A program made the position numbers and the translations under genes. Positions 1-9,984 of a stretch of 60,000 nt of DNA are shown here, in pieces. This DNA is from Antedon mediterranea (Eukaryota; Echinodermata; Crinoidea; Comatulida; Antedonidae). The notes beneath the pieces were generated by a model that saw only the letters and a program-made list of their open reading frames with translations, ran no database searches and was not told the DNA's origin. Within the stretch, counting starts at the first letter, position 1. Every line of letters begins with the position of its first letter. The stretch spans positions 28,014,001 to 28,074,000 of the forward strand of contig NC_092674.1 of the NCBI RefSeq assembly GCF_964355755.1, in the 5' to 3' direction.

Positions 1-818
1 TACACATTACAAACGGGCGGTTTATAATAATAATAATAATAATTTATATAGCGCACATATCCTCTAAAAGTGCTCAATGTTCTTTGCCTGTTGTGTTTAT
101 ATGACTATACGGTATGTAGTAATGTTAATTATAAGGTCAACGAAGAACAATTAAACAAAATTTGATTATACTATATTGTGATAAAGGAAAATTCAGATTA
201 TATATTAAGGAAATGGGGTGTGGAAAATCACTCTATCGCTCGTCATTCCAATGGATTCTCAGTATAGTGTTTCATCAGCGAAGATTGAAATTACACTCTT
301 CTGGTCTCATGAAACAACTTCTATCAATCGCGACAAATTGTCATAAAATTGTAACTGCTACTGCTTTAGGCCTTTGGTGAATTCCACCCGTATTATGGCA
401 ATGAAATACAATTGATCAAAATGCACTTAACTAAAATCAAACCCATACACGAAGGTGCTTAAGTCCAGTCTTAAAGGTTGAAACTAATGTTCTATTAAAG
501 TAGGCCTAACTATACCTTCAAGTGCATTAGTATACGTAAAGAGTGAACTTTAGACTAATACCAATTAACGGATCATTAATAACAATGTTTAGACAGATAA
601 TCCGTGTATGTTATATACCCTTTTCTATCGCCTCGATTTTCAGAGCCTTTATTCCTGAATTGTTCTATACCAATTTACAGATGACGTCATTATAATAATA
701 TTGGTGTTTTTTTTAACATTTCTGAAAAAGTTGTTTTTTCACAATTTACAATTACATTTACAATATTTAATAGTATACCGAAAGAAGCTATTATTTCACA
801 CTTTGTTTCCTTTATTAG
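1..818. other. Upstream intron of CD36 copy 1
   Basis: No segment resembles the exon that should precede 819 (the one matching 10812-10969 in copy 2), so it lies left of the window. Only a short AAT run (25-45) stands out. Confidence 0.55.
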
Positions 819-3800
819 ATTAATAATGTTTAAAGAGAACCTCGTGGAGAATGATAATTATACCGTCAGCTATACATCTCCGACGGGATATGTGTACGTG
901 GATGATATGTCAGTTGGTCCTTCCTCTGAAGTGTTCACTACAGTCAACGTAGTTGCATTTGTGAGTATTTGAAACAATACGATTAAAGGCCAATTTACAC
1001 TGACGACGAGCGATAAAAGATAATAGATATGCCTACATATTCTACGTGGGACAACTTACGCGGTTTCCGATTACTTTTACCGCTCTTCGTTACCGCTCCC
1101 CGTTACTGCTCCCCGTTACTGCTCGTCTGCTGTGTAAAATGGCCTTATGTGTGGTTCTCAATTGAACGCAACACAAGTAAAGGGGACCCTATTAAGGGAC
1201 ACTTTCCTACGATGTCGAACTATGAGAGAGATAATAATTATGTTTTAACATTACGATCAATCCCTATTCATGGTATATCCCTATTAAGGGACACTTTCCT
1301 GTGAAAGTAACTATGGGAAAGATAATCATTTATGTTTTAACACTATACGGTCAATCCCTGAACATAATATTGTGAGATGGAAATGTTTCAATGTGAGGTT
1401 GAAAGTGAAGGTGTTCCTAAATAGGGCTTCTACTGTATACTTTATCCGAAAATAGAGGAACATTTTTCAATTCTCATTTCAGACAGCAGCAGCTCTAGCC
1501 AGAAGCTTCGGTAACTCTACAGATGACCGAGTTCATCAGGCGCTGCATCTTCTCTCTGATGCCAAAATCTTGATGACAGTGTCTGTCGATGGGTTCATGT
1601 GGGGTTATGAAGATCCTTATTTGAAATATATTAATGATCTAACTAACGTGTCATTACCAACCAAGTTTGGAGTCTTCATAGGGGTTAGTATATGTATTTT
1701 TATTTACTTTTAACTCATCATCATCTTCCAACTGTGCAGAATCTCGTAAAGGCCATGCCAATACATACGAGCGGTAGCGGTTAAGCGTGGTTCCCACTAG
1801 CGACGCAACGTAACGCAACCTACGCAACGTAAGAAAATGCCCTTCCAATAATTGTGTTTTCCCCCGCCTGCGTGAAATCAGCACTGTTGCGGTTGGGTTC
1901 TCACTCGTGATTACGCAATACATCACTTTGCGTCAATACGTCGTAGGAACCACGCGTAAGCTTGGTTCCCACTAGAACGTAACGCAAGGACGTAAACGCA
2001 ACGCAAGCGTTTTAACCAATGACAAGCGAAGTTATAGACAGTTAGCAATTACAAGCGAATAACACTAGCGACGCAACACAAGGACGTAACGCAACGCAAG
2101 TGAATTGACCAATCACAAGCGATGGCTTATTCGCTTGTGATTGCTAACTGTCTATAACTTCGCTTGTCATTGGTTAAAACGCTTGCGTTGCGTTTACGTC
2201 CTTGCGTTACGTTCTAGTGGGATCCAAGCTTAACTGTCTATAACTTCGCTTGTCATTGGTTAAGCGTGGTTCCCACTAGCGACGCAACGCAAGGACGTAA
2301 CGCAACGCAAGTGAATTGACCAATCACAAGCGATGGCTTATTCGCTTATGATTGCTAACTGTCTATAACTTCGCTTGCTATTGGTTAAAACGCTTGCGTT
2401 GCGTTTACGTCCTTGCGTTACGTTCTAGTGGGAACCTGCACGCTTTAGCAATCACAAGCGAATAAGCCATCGCTTGTGATTGGTCAATTCACTTGCGTTG
2501 CGTTACGTCCTTGCGTTGCGTCGCTAGTAGGAACCACGCTTTAAGCGGTAAACGGAAAACAAAAAATATAGAATTTATGTTATCTCTTATGACCATACAA
2601 AACGTGAAGCGGACAGGCGGTTGGTGGGCGGTTTCCGCTCCTCAGGATAGATACAGATTCTATGTGGGAAATTTATAGGAATTACGATTATTTTTTTTTC
2701 GTTTTAGTCGAATATGACAAGTGACAGCGTCTGGACAGTTAACACAGGAGGAGATGATATAGCAAAGTTGAACATCATTGACAATGTAAATGGGAAGAGT
2801 TCGCTAGATTACTGGAGGACGGATTATGCGAATATGATAAATGGTTCAGGTAAGGATAGCCAAGGCAACGAACACAAGTTTTAAACTATGGCTTGTATAC
2901 GCGTGTATTTCAAAACTCCTATTAAAGCTTGGTTCCCACTAGAACGGAACGCAAGGACGTAAACGCAACGCAAGCGTTTTAACCAATGACAAGCGACAGT
3001 TAGCAATCACAAGCGAATAATCCATCGCTTGTGATTGGTCAATTCACTTGCGTTGCGTTACGTCCTTGCGTTGCGTCGCTAGTGGGAACCACGCTTAAGG
3101 ACCATTTAGAAACCAACGAAATGTTATGTGGCATAAAACATGTATTCCCGCGCCGTCGTTTCACGAGAAAGTTATCTTATAATATTCTCTGTTTTACTGG
3201 TGTTTGAAACGAGGACGGGTTCAACTATGTAGTACAAGAAAACAATTTTTAGACCCTGTTGTTACTATTGTTGCTTTTATTTGGTATTAGATGGAACGTT
3301 TATGCATCCTGAACTCGATGCTGAAAAGGACAACCGAGTATACATCTATGTTGGAATAATCTGCAGGCAAGTTTATTTTATTTCACGTTTGGTTAAATGT
3401 TCAAATTCTGGTTCTTTTACAACGATATCGGGTTATCGGACAATCATCATGTGTTACATACTCTATATATTATGGGTAGATTATACTGGGATTTTAAGAA
3501 CCGTACTACCACGTGCTGAATTTTACAGTACCGCGTTAAGGCCAATTTACACAGACGAGCGGCAATGGTAATAATATATAGAATCTATGTTATTCTTTAT
3601 GACCATTTACACGCGAAGCGGACGGGCGGTTTCCGCTCAAGATAGATACAGATTCTATGTGGGAAAAGCTACGCGGTTTTCCGCTTACCGTTACCGTCCG
3701 TCTGTAAATTGGCTAAATTTGTTTTCTGTTTTAGAGCCGCTCATCTTGATTATGAATCTAAGTATAAGAGAGATGGGATTTTATTCTACCGTTACAATGT

Positions 3801-6800
3801 GACAGAGTATTTATTAGCACACCCTAGCATTAACCCCGACAATGCTGATTTCTGTGACATTGCTGGTAACTGCCCGCCCTCTGGACTCATTAACCTCACT
3901 GTTTGCAACTATGGTTCGTACAAATATTGGTTTTTAAATTTTTAAATATAAAGCCTTGTCTACACTTTCAAACTTTATGTGACAAAATAATGTGATGTGC
4001 CCGTGGACATGATGTGCCCATGGACATGATGATGTCATATCACAACCATATTTAAACATAGCACTACCATGGGCACATTTTTTCACACATAAAGTTGGAT
4101 AGTGTAGACAAGGCTTAAGATAAGATACGATAAAACTTTATTGTCGTGAAGCTTGGTTCCCACTAGCGACGCAACGTAACGCAACATACGTAAAGCTTGG
4201 TTCCCACTAGAACGTAACGCAAGGACATAAACCAACGTAAGCGTGTTGACCAATGACAAGCGAAGTTATAGACAGTTAGCAATCACAAGCGAATAAGCCA
4301 TCGCTTGTGATTGGTCAATTCACTTGCGTTGCGTTACGTCCTTGCGTTGCGTCGCTAGTGGGAACCACGCTTTACGTAACAAAATGCCCTTCCAATAACT
4401 GTGTTTGCCCCCGCCTGCGTGAAATCAAACCTGCGTTTACAGCACTATTGCGTCGTCGGTTCCCACTTGTGATTACGCAATACAGCACTTTGCGTCAATA
4501 CGTCGTAGCGTATATTATAGTATAATTATTAATGATGATAGGGCAACGTATTGTGTAAACTTGCTCCAAGTCTGTGTTTATTGTCCTTTTTATGTTGGTC
4601 CACCAGTCGACGTATGAAACGCCATATGTGCAAAAATATTTCCTTAATTATTTCCACCGTAGGAGCACCACTGTTTGGTTCTTTGCCACATTTTTTATAC
4701 GGTGACAAGGAACTGACGGTCAATGTTAGCGGTATGAACCCAAACGAAGAGGAACACAGAGTATACCTTGATAAAGATCCAGTGAGTAGAGCATTTATTA
4801 AAAAACTGGTCAAAGAAGTGTGATATGCCCAAATATGGTAGTGATATGCCCAAATATGGTAGTGATATGACATCGTCATGTCCATATATGGCCACATCAC
4901 ATTTTTTTCACATAAAGTTTTGATAGTGTAGACAGAACTTGTTTACGTGTTTATTCACACAAATCGAAAGCGTTTGTTTATGCGATATTCATATCTCTAT
5001 ATATTTTCTGTCATGGGAAAAATGCGCAACCAATCAGAGTTCACGAATGTTGATTCCACGAGAATAGATTCACCTCGTGCAAAACAGGTTTTACTCCGAT
5101 TATTTTACTGTTTAACCATCCATTCAAAAAAAAAAAACCATAGCTTATATTATTCTAAATCTTCTTGTAATATAATGTAATGGCACTATCTGATTGGTTA
5201 ACGACTTGCTTAGCATAGTTCATGTTTGACGTTGGTCTGTGTTTATAAAAAATAAAAATGTGTTAATTTCAAATATTGTTTTTCTTTCACCTAAAGTTAA
5301 CCGGAGCTACAATGATAATTCAAGTTCGAGCTCAACTGAACTTCAAAGTGGAAAAATATGATCATTTAAAGTAAGTCTAATTTAATTATGCTCTCCATAA
5401 AACAAGTTAATTTGTCATGAATGTACTGTACACTTATAAGTTTCGTTTTATTACGATTTTTCATCATCATCAAGTATATATTAATATATTTTTTTTTTTA
5501 CAGAGAAACACAATATCTAAAAGAGACGTATCTTCCAGTTGTCTGGCTGAACGAGGTAAGATAAAGCACTTTCGCAGTGTACGCTACCGGATACCGGACT
5601 AATGCCGGAATTAGGGGGTAGAAACCCACGCTTCGGTAGGCTAAGAAAGTTTCAATATATTTTAAAGATTTATTTCTGATGGATATAATACATTTTTTTT
5701 CAGAGTTGTGATTTAGATGATGAATTCGTCAAATACTACAAGACGTCCGTTCTGCTACCATTAAACTTTGCTCTAGCCCTGTTTATCACTATACTTGTCA
5801 TTGGATGTGGTCTCTTATTTGGGACCCTAATCACTGTATACAAAGATTACCGTGAACGCAAAAACCCAAAGGTAAGCAACATACGGAATATTCCGGAAAA
5901 ATGTTTGATACAGCACTGAGCACTGGGTACACTATTGACTCTCTAATTACACGTTTTATAAACGTTTAAAAACTTTTTCACGATATCTATCTCTTTTTAT
6001 TTGGAATTGCATTCTAGGATTAAACCTATATTTCCAGCCAACGCTTTCATTATCACTCGACGTAGGCCTATAGGTCTAAAATTCCATTCCACTGATTAAA
6101 GCAATCTTACAACAGAATCTTTGCCAAGATTATAACTCGAACTAGTCCTTTGATCTTATGCCTGGCTGCTACAAATACAACAGTACTGTGTGTACATCTC
6201 CGTGGCGCGCGGTATGTAAGGGACGTGGAACTGACCGTGTCGCAGCCACAGATAAACGCTTTGATCCCCGTAGCTCAGCATCTTGCTGTTATAGTTTGCC
6301 TTGCACTAATAAACTCCATGTCCATATCCACAATTAAATAATTATGCTTTTTTATTTTGTATGGCTTTCTTCAGGTTGGAACTGTAATGTAAGAAAATTG
6401 ATTGTTAGTAAAGTTGTATAGTTGTGTATCACTGTTGATTTTTTTTTAACAAGTAAAGGCCTCTTTGTCTTTTACCACCCAAAAATAGTCCTAAATAAAT
6501 AGTCCTAAACTGTGCTCTTAATGGAGTACCGTAATGGTTTTATTTAGTATTTTCACCTATACTATAATGTGTGGTTGGTAAAATATGTTTGCCCAAAGAT
6601 GGTTCCCACTTAAGCGTGGTTTCCACTATAGAACGCAACGCAGCGACGTGCTGTATTGCGTAATCACAAGTGGACCAACAGTGCTGCAAAAATCGCAGGT
6701 TTGATTTCACGCAGGCGGGGGCAAATACAATTATTGGAAGGGCATTTTCTTACGTTGCGTAGGTTGCGTTACGTTACGTCGCTAGTGGTAACCAAGCTTT

Positions 6801-7616
6801 AGTAATTAATTGACCAATCACAAAGTGATAGATTATCCTAACTGTCCTCTTGTGGTTGGTCAATTTTCCTGTCACTCGCGCTTACGTCAGCGCGATGTGC
6901 TGTATTAATAATATCGATTGGTTTTTATTCTAAATTATGTTGTGCTACTTTCCTTTCATTCTTCATCATGTGATAGGTAAATTTCATTTTCATTGCTGTC
7001 AATTGTAAATAATATTTTGTGCCAATTTGTTTACAATTTACATATTCAAACATTTAGTGTTTTCATGTTTACTGTAAAAACAATGTTTGTTGATCGTTTG
7101 TTTTAAATACTACAGTGTTAAAACTTGGGTTTTAAACAAACACCTATTTCAATGAATAGTTATTCCTTTCATTTCATATTGCGCTGGGAAACTCCGGAAG
7201 AGCGCTTTATAAATGTTTGATATTATTATTAATATTTTATTTATATTTTTTTATTTTAGCTGAAAACATGTCTCTTAGACAACGGTTTTTGGTTAAAATT
7301 AACCGGGTTTTTTTTGTTTTGTCTTTTTATAAGTGAAATAAAAATGTGTTAAACTTTTTTTTACAGAAGTGAATAACTATGCCTATCATAGTCTGATTTT
7401 ATTAATCTTCATTTTTCATGTTTTTTTGTGGGGGGACAATACATATTTAATTATTTGAGATTTTACTCTGGTTTTATTTATGATTTTCAGAAGCATAAAC
7501 CAACCAACATGAAAGAAGTTCACGAAAAACCGCAATTGGAACGTTTTACAAGTCAAACTCCCCTTGAAAATGATTTTACAGATATTGTTAATGACAAACC
7601 ACAGACTACCCTATAA
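819..7616 (+). CDS. CD36/scavenger receptor class B family protein, copy 1 (5' end outside window)
   Basis: Coding exons: 819-960, 1483-1683, 2708-2849, 3291-3366, 3735-3913, 4663-4781, 5297-5370, 5504-5555, 5704-5871 and 7491-7616 (stop TAA). They give 425 residues plus a split first codon. By comparison with copy 2, about 90 N-terminal residues (first membrane span and start of the ectodomain) lie left of the window. Family landmarks in order are KENLVENDNYTVSY, NPDNADFCDIAGNC, LPHFLYGD, MNPNEEEHR, LTGA, PVVWLNE and a C-terminal membrane span in the 5704-5871 exon followed by basic residues. Several N-glycosylation sequons (NST, NVS, NMT, NVT, NLT) and conserved ectodomain cysteines are visible. 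The family binds lipoproteins, fatty acids or lysosomal cargo. The cytosolic tail ends PQTTL, which fits a class I PDZ ligand; it has no dileucine signal. All splice sites are GT-AG except the GC donor after 3366. Paralogue naming (CD36, SCARB1 or SCARB2) cannot be settled. Confidence 0.93.
981..1160. repeat. Family C foldback element
   Basis: The left end AAAGGCCAATTTACACTGAC and the right end GTGTAAAATGGCCTTA are inverted. The interior is rich in CGCTCCCCGTTACTG repeats. It lies in an intron of CD36 copy 1. Confidence 0.7.
1185..1375. repeat. ~95-bp tandem duplication with a CCCTATTAAGGG core
   Basis: Two units share CCCTATTAAGGGACACTTTC (from about 1188 and 1281), followed by ACTATG..AGATAAT and TATGTTTTAACA. 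The dodecamer palindrome recurs, extended, near 53,148. Confidence 0.7.
1778..1965. repeat. Family A foldback, short variant
   Basis: Ends GCGTGGTTCCCACTAGCGAC and the inverse GTAGGAACCACGC. The interior shares AAAATGCCCTTCCAATAA and CCCCGCCTGCGTGAAATC with the copies at 4.4 and 6.7 kb. Confidence 0.75.
1958..2232. repeat. Family A foldback, long variant (nested)
   Basis: Starts AAGCTTGGTTCCCACTAGAA and ends TTCTAGTGGGATCCAAGCTT. The arms contain AACGCAAGGACGTAA, AACCAATGACAAGCGAAG and CAATCACAAGCGAT. A second terminus (ACTAGCGACGCAACACAAGG) is embedded at about 2064, so one copy sits inside another. Confidence 0.8.
2261..2543. repeat. Family A foldback cluster
   Basis: Continues directly after the preceding copy, with TAAGCGTGGTTCCCACTAGC at 2261, TTCTAGTGGGAACC near 2432 and a further end, CGTCGCTAGTAGGAACCACG, near 2540. 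The orientation changes show at least two overlapping insertions. Confidence 0.75.
2537..2680. repeat. Family C foldback, partial
   Basis: Shares GAAGCGGACAGGCGG, GGCGGTTTCCGCTC and GATAGATACAGATTCTATGT with the fuller copy at 3.54-3.72 kb. The left end is truncated by the adjoining family A copy. It ends about 28 bp before the exon at 2708. Confidence 0.65.
2927..3099. repeat. Family A foldback
   Basis: AAGCTTGGTTCCCACTAGAA through CGCTAGTGGGAACCACGCTT, about 170 bp, in the intron after the 2708-2849 exon of CD36 copy 1. Confidence 0.8.
3367..3734 (+). other. GC-AG intron in CD36 copy 1
   Basis: The exon 3291-3366 ends ATCTGCAG and is followed by GCAAGT, so the donor is GC rather than GT. 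The reading frame (..GIIC R AAHLD..) and alignment to copy 2, which has GTAAAA at the same place, both require this site. The exon side AG and the remaining intron consensus AAGT are strong, as is usual for functional GC donors. Confidence 0.85.
3534..3720. repeat. Family C foldback adjoining an exon
   Basis: Ends TTAAGGCCAATTTACACAGA and CGTCTGTAAATTGGCTAA. The right end is only about 15 bp from the exon at 3735, so the splice acceptor tract directly adjoins the insertion. Confidence 0.75.
3950..4117. repeat. Family B foldback (TTAA type), copy 1
   Basis: Family B elements are about 115-180 bp. They begin AGCTCTGTCTACACTATCAA, end with its inverse and carry GTGTGATGTGCCCAAATATG inside; intact copies are flanked by TTAA. 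This copy has end variants AAGCCTTGTCTACAC and GTGTAGACAAGGCTT, and lies in an intron of CD36 copy 1. Confidence 0.8.
4145..4520. repeat. Family A foldback, two nested copies
   Basis: A short variant beginning at 4150 (AAGCTTGGTTCCCACTAGCG) is interrupted near 4193 by a long variant running to about 4375. The short variant then resumes (AAAATGCCCTTCCAATAA) and ends near 4510 with CGTCAATACGTCGTAG. Confidence 0.75.
4798..4940. repeat. Family B foldback, copy 2, next to a splice donor
   Basis: The right end GATAGTGTAGACAGAACTT is clear. The left end is lost, and the element's similarity starts only about 16 bp beyond the donor at 4782. Confidence 0.75.
6603..6802. repeat. Family A foldback, short variant
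   Basis: TTAAGCGTGGTTTCCACTA through CGCTAGTGGTAACCAAGCTT, with the same CGCAGGCGGGGGCAAATAC interior in inverse orientation. It lies in the last intron of CD36 copy 1. Confidence 0.75.
7260..7445. repeat. Family D fragment
   Basis: Shares TTTTATAAGTGAAA, GAAGTGAATAACT, GTCTGATTTTATTAATCTTC and GGGGGGACAATACAT with the family D copies farther right. It ends 45 bp before the last exon of CD36 copy 1. Confidence 0.6.
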
Positions 7617-8630
7617 CATGTCTACTATTTCTTACGAACGAACAGTTTTGGACCAAACACGTCTTTATTTGATTCAATTCCGAAATGCAGCCCCATTCCA
7701 TTTGTCCATTAATATCAGGGAAGATTAAAATTAATGTAAAGTAATTGCACTTATTTCTGATTAATATTAACCTAGGCGAGAAAAAAAATTACGATATGAG
7801 TTTGGATCCTTTTATGTCATGAAATAAAGGTCTACAATAGTCTAAGTACAGTAGTACCTATGCCCAGGCCTACTTTTTATTTCTTTTATTGTATATAGAG
7901 ACATTTTAAAATTATTGTTTTTCTTGTTTGATTAGCGTTATGCATGTATATTATACGATGTTAAATAGGCCTATAAAACATTGTTAAGAAAGTTATTATT
8001 GTAAAGAGATGAATATATAACAAACAAAAAAATTAAGCATCGGAATAAGGCCTAGTTCTATTATTGAGAGTTTGCCTATACGGAATACCTACATTGACAG
8101 CAGAGAGACTAAAACCCCAGGGTTATTTACAGGCCTAGTCCGATTTTTCCATAATGCCGTCCGAAACGTGTAGTATCCATAAAATATTTTGCTACTATAT
8201 TATTACCATGGCCTATATTTTGTAATAATTATGCTGGTTTATTGTACCATGCATTTTATATTGTATAATTTTTCAATTAATAATTTATGTTTGTATTTTG
8301 TTTAATAATTTGAGAATCAAAATAAATGATAAAATGATGTGAGTCAATACTTTACTGTGATATTTCTGAGATAAAAGAAAATTGGCCTGATCGCAAACAT
8401 CAGGTCTTGAGTTCTGTCTTGCTTACAAAATGGAAAAGTAATAGCTATCATATGACTTATAAGGCAAGATGACACCCTCATCTAAGAATCTAAGATACAT
8501 TTTCTTTTACCACATTCATTATAAAGCCTACGGTACTGTAATGTACAGTACTGTATTTTACAGCAGATTCCCTGCATGCTATAAGAAGTGGGCGTGTCTC
8601 ATTGTTTTGGTCATGTGATTTTCAAATGAA
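7617..8630. other. 3' UTR and spacer between the two CD36 genes
   Basis: AT-rich sequence holding the 3' UTR of copy 1 and the distal promoter of copy 2. No coding exon and no foldback element are seen here. Confidence 0.6.
7823..8326 (+). promoter_or_regulatory. Candidate polyadenylation signals of CD36 copy 1
   Basis: AATAAA occurs at 7823-7828 and 8321-8326, downstream of the stop at 7616. Either would give a 3' UTR of about 0.2-0.7 kb. No transcript evidence is available to choose between them. Confidence 0.45.
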
Positions 8631-8642
8631 CCCCTCACGTGA
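8611..8642 (+). promoter_or_regulatory. E-box pair, including a CLEAR-type TCACGTGA
   Basis: TCACGTGA at 8635-8642 is the core of the CLEAR element bound by TFEB/MITF-class factors. TCATGTGA at 8611-8618 is an M-box-like relative. The first lies about 40 bp upstream of the TATA box at 8681. The downstream gene has a lysosomal sorting tail, and vertebrate SCARB2 is a known CLEAR-network gene, so a functional site is plausible. Binding is an inference. Confidence 0.5.
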
Positions 8643-8680
8643 TTTTTCGCTAGTCATGCGTAAAAAGTGAACTGGCGTAC

Positions 8681-8688
8681 TATAAAAA
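8681..8688 (+). promoter_or_regulatory. TATA box of CD36 copy 2
   Basis: TATAAAAA lies about 95 bp upstream of a strong splice donor (AAGAG|GTAAGC at 8776/8777). Transcription should start near 8710. It would give an untranslated first exon of about 65 bp without an ATG, which splices to the acceptor at 9920-9921. Confidence 0.6.
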
Positions 8689-9739
8689 GTTCGTGTTACA
8701 TAACTTTGCTACTCTGTAACTTAACGTACGTGCCACATCTGTAATTTTTTTCTCATATCTTGCAACTCATTAAGAGGTAAGCTAGTTGATTCATTTATTT
8801 AAATAGTATTGCCTTACAATAGTAATTCCAAATTGAGTGTAGGCCTATCAGTAGCTAGTTAGGCGGCCTGGAAAATAGAGGCCTAGCTATGCAGGCCTAG
8901 TAGTAGTAGGTAGGCCTTCTTGTAGTAGAGGCGCTAGGCATAGCCTAGGTAGACGTAGTAGGATCTGTTCAGAGATACGTTATCACAAGGTCGAGAAAGG
9001 TGCACTGCACATCCATGCAGCACCATCTGGCAACAGGCAGATTGTTGTATTAATAAATAAGTGAGTTGATAGGCCTAGCTAGGTCCAATTGAATAGATGT
9101 ATCAGGGCTGGTGTTTTTCCGTGACGTGAATTTAGAAGTGTAAAGTTACATTGCTTTTTATTTTTCTTTAAAATTATTATTAAAAATAAAATTAAAAAAA
9201 ATGTTTTGAAAAAAAAGAAATAAAAATGTATAGACTAGACAGTGACTCTAGGCACATGCATACTGCTGTTGGTGTTTAGTTTTATGGCAAGGTGGCATGA
9301 TACATTTTGCCCTGGACCCACACATTAATAGGCTTAGTTCAAACCTTAATATTATCTAATGATTTAATATGTAATACCAATTGTATTTTATCCAAATTAA
9401 GATATTGGAAAACCTAAGCAAGTAACATTTTATGAGCAAATATTTGATAGTACAGTACATTTAAAAATATGTTTATTGAGAAAATATGGGCAGACAGCAT
9501 GAATGAATCCAAACATAGCGTTGACAAACCGACAGTAAAAACCCCCTTTGTTCAATGTGCCATATAAGTCTGTATAAATATTGCAATATTATTTTAATGG
9601 TAAACTTAATACACAATTACTGACATTATCATTATCTATTCGTTCGTATGATTAAAAGCTCTCTTCAATTCTTCATCATTTTTGGTATTACTAAAGACCT
9701 ACTTTAATTATAAACAGTATTATCTGACGATTCTTCTTT

Positions 9740-9857
9740 AGCTCTGTCCGCACTATCAAACTAGTTTTGACAAAAAAAGTGTGATGTTTGCAAATATTGT
9801 AGGTAGCACATCACATTTTTCTGTCACATAAAGTTTGATAGTGTTGACAGAGCTTTA
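9740..9857. repeat. Family B foldback, copy 3
   Basis: AGCTCTGTCCGCACTATCAA to GATAGTGTTGACAGAGCTTT. It lies in the 5' UTR intron of CD36 copy 2, 65 bp before the second leader exon. Confidence 0.8.
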
Positions 9858-9984
9858 CGTTACAAAATGAAACTGATAGATAGTGAATGGAAATTAAACT
9901 TGTTTACACGTTGTATTTTAGGTACTGTACGGTACATCTATACTGCGAGAGAGTCTGTCCTGCTTGTGGTAGCTGGGTTGTATT

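Noticed and set aside
162-380. 72-residue open frame near the left edge as a possible CD36 N-terminal exon
   Set aside because: No similarity to the expected segment ending GPYTYR and no suitable donor in phase.
1654-1926. 90-residue minus-strand open frame
   Set aside because: It overlaps a CD36 exon antisense and a family A foldback; a shadow.
4529-4900. 123-residue minus-strand open frame with YHYHIWAYH repeats
   Set aside because: Antisense of the 4663-4781 exon plus family B repeat units.
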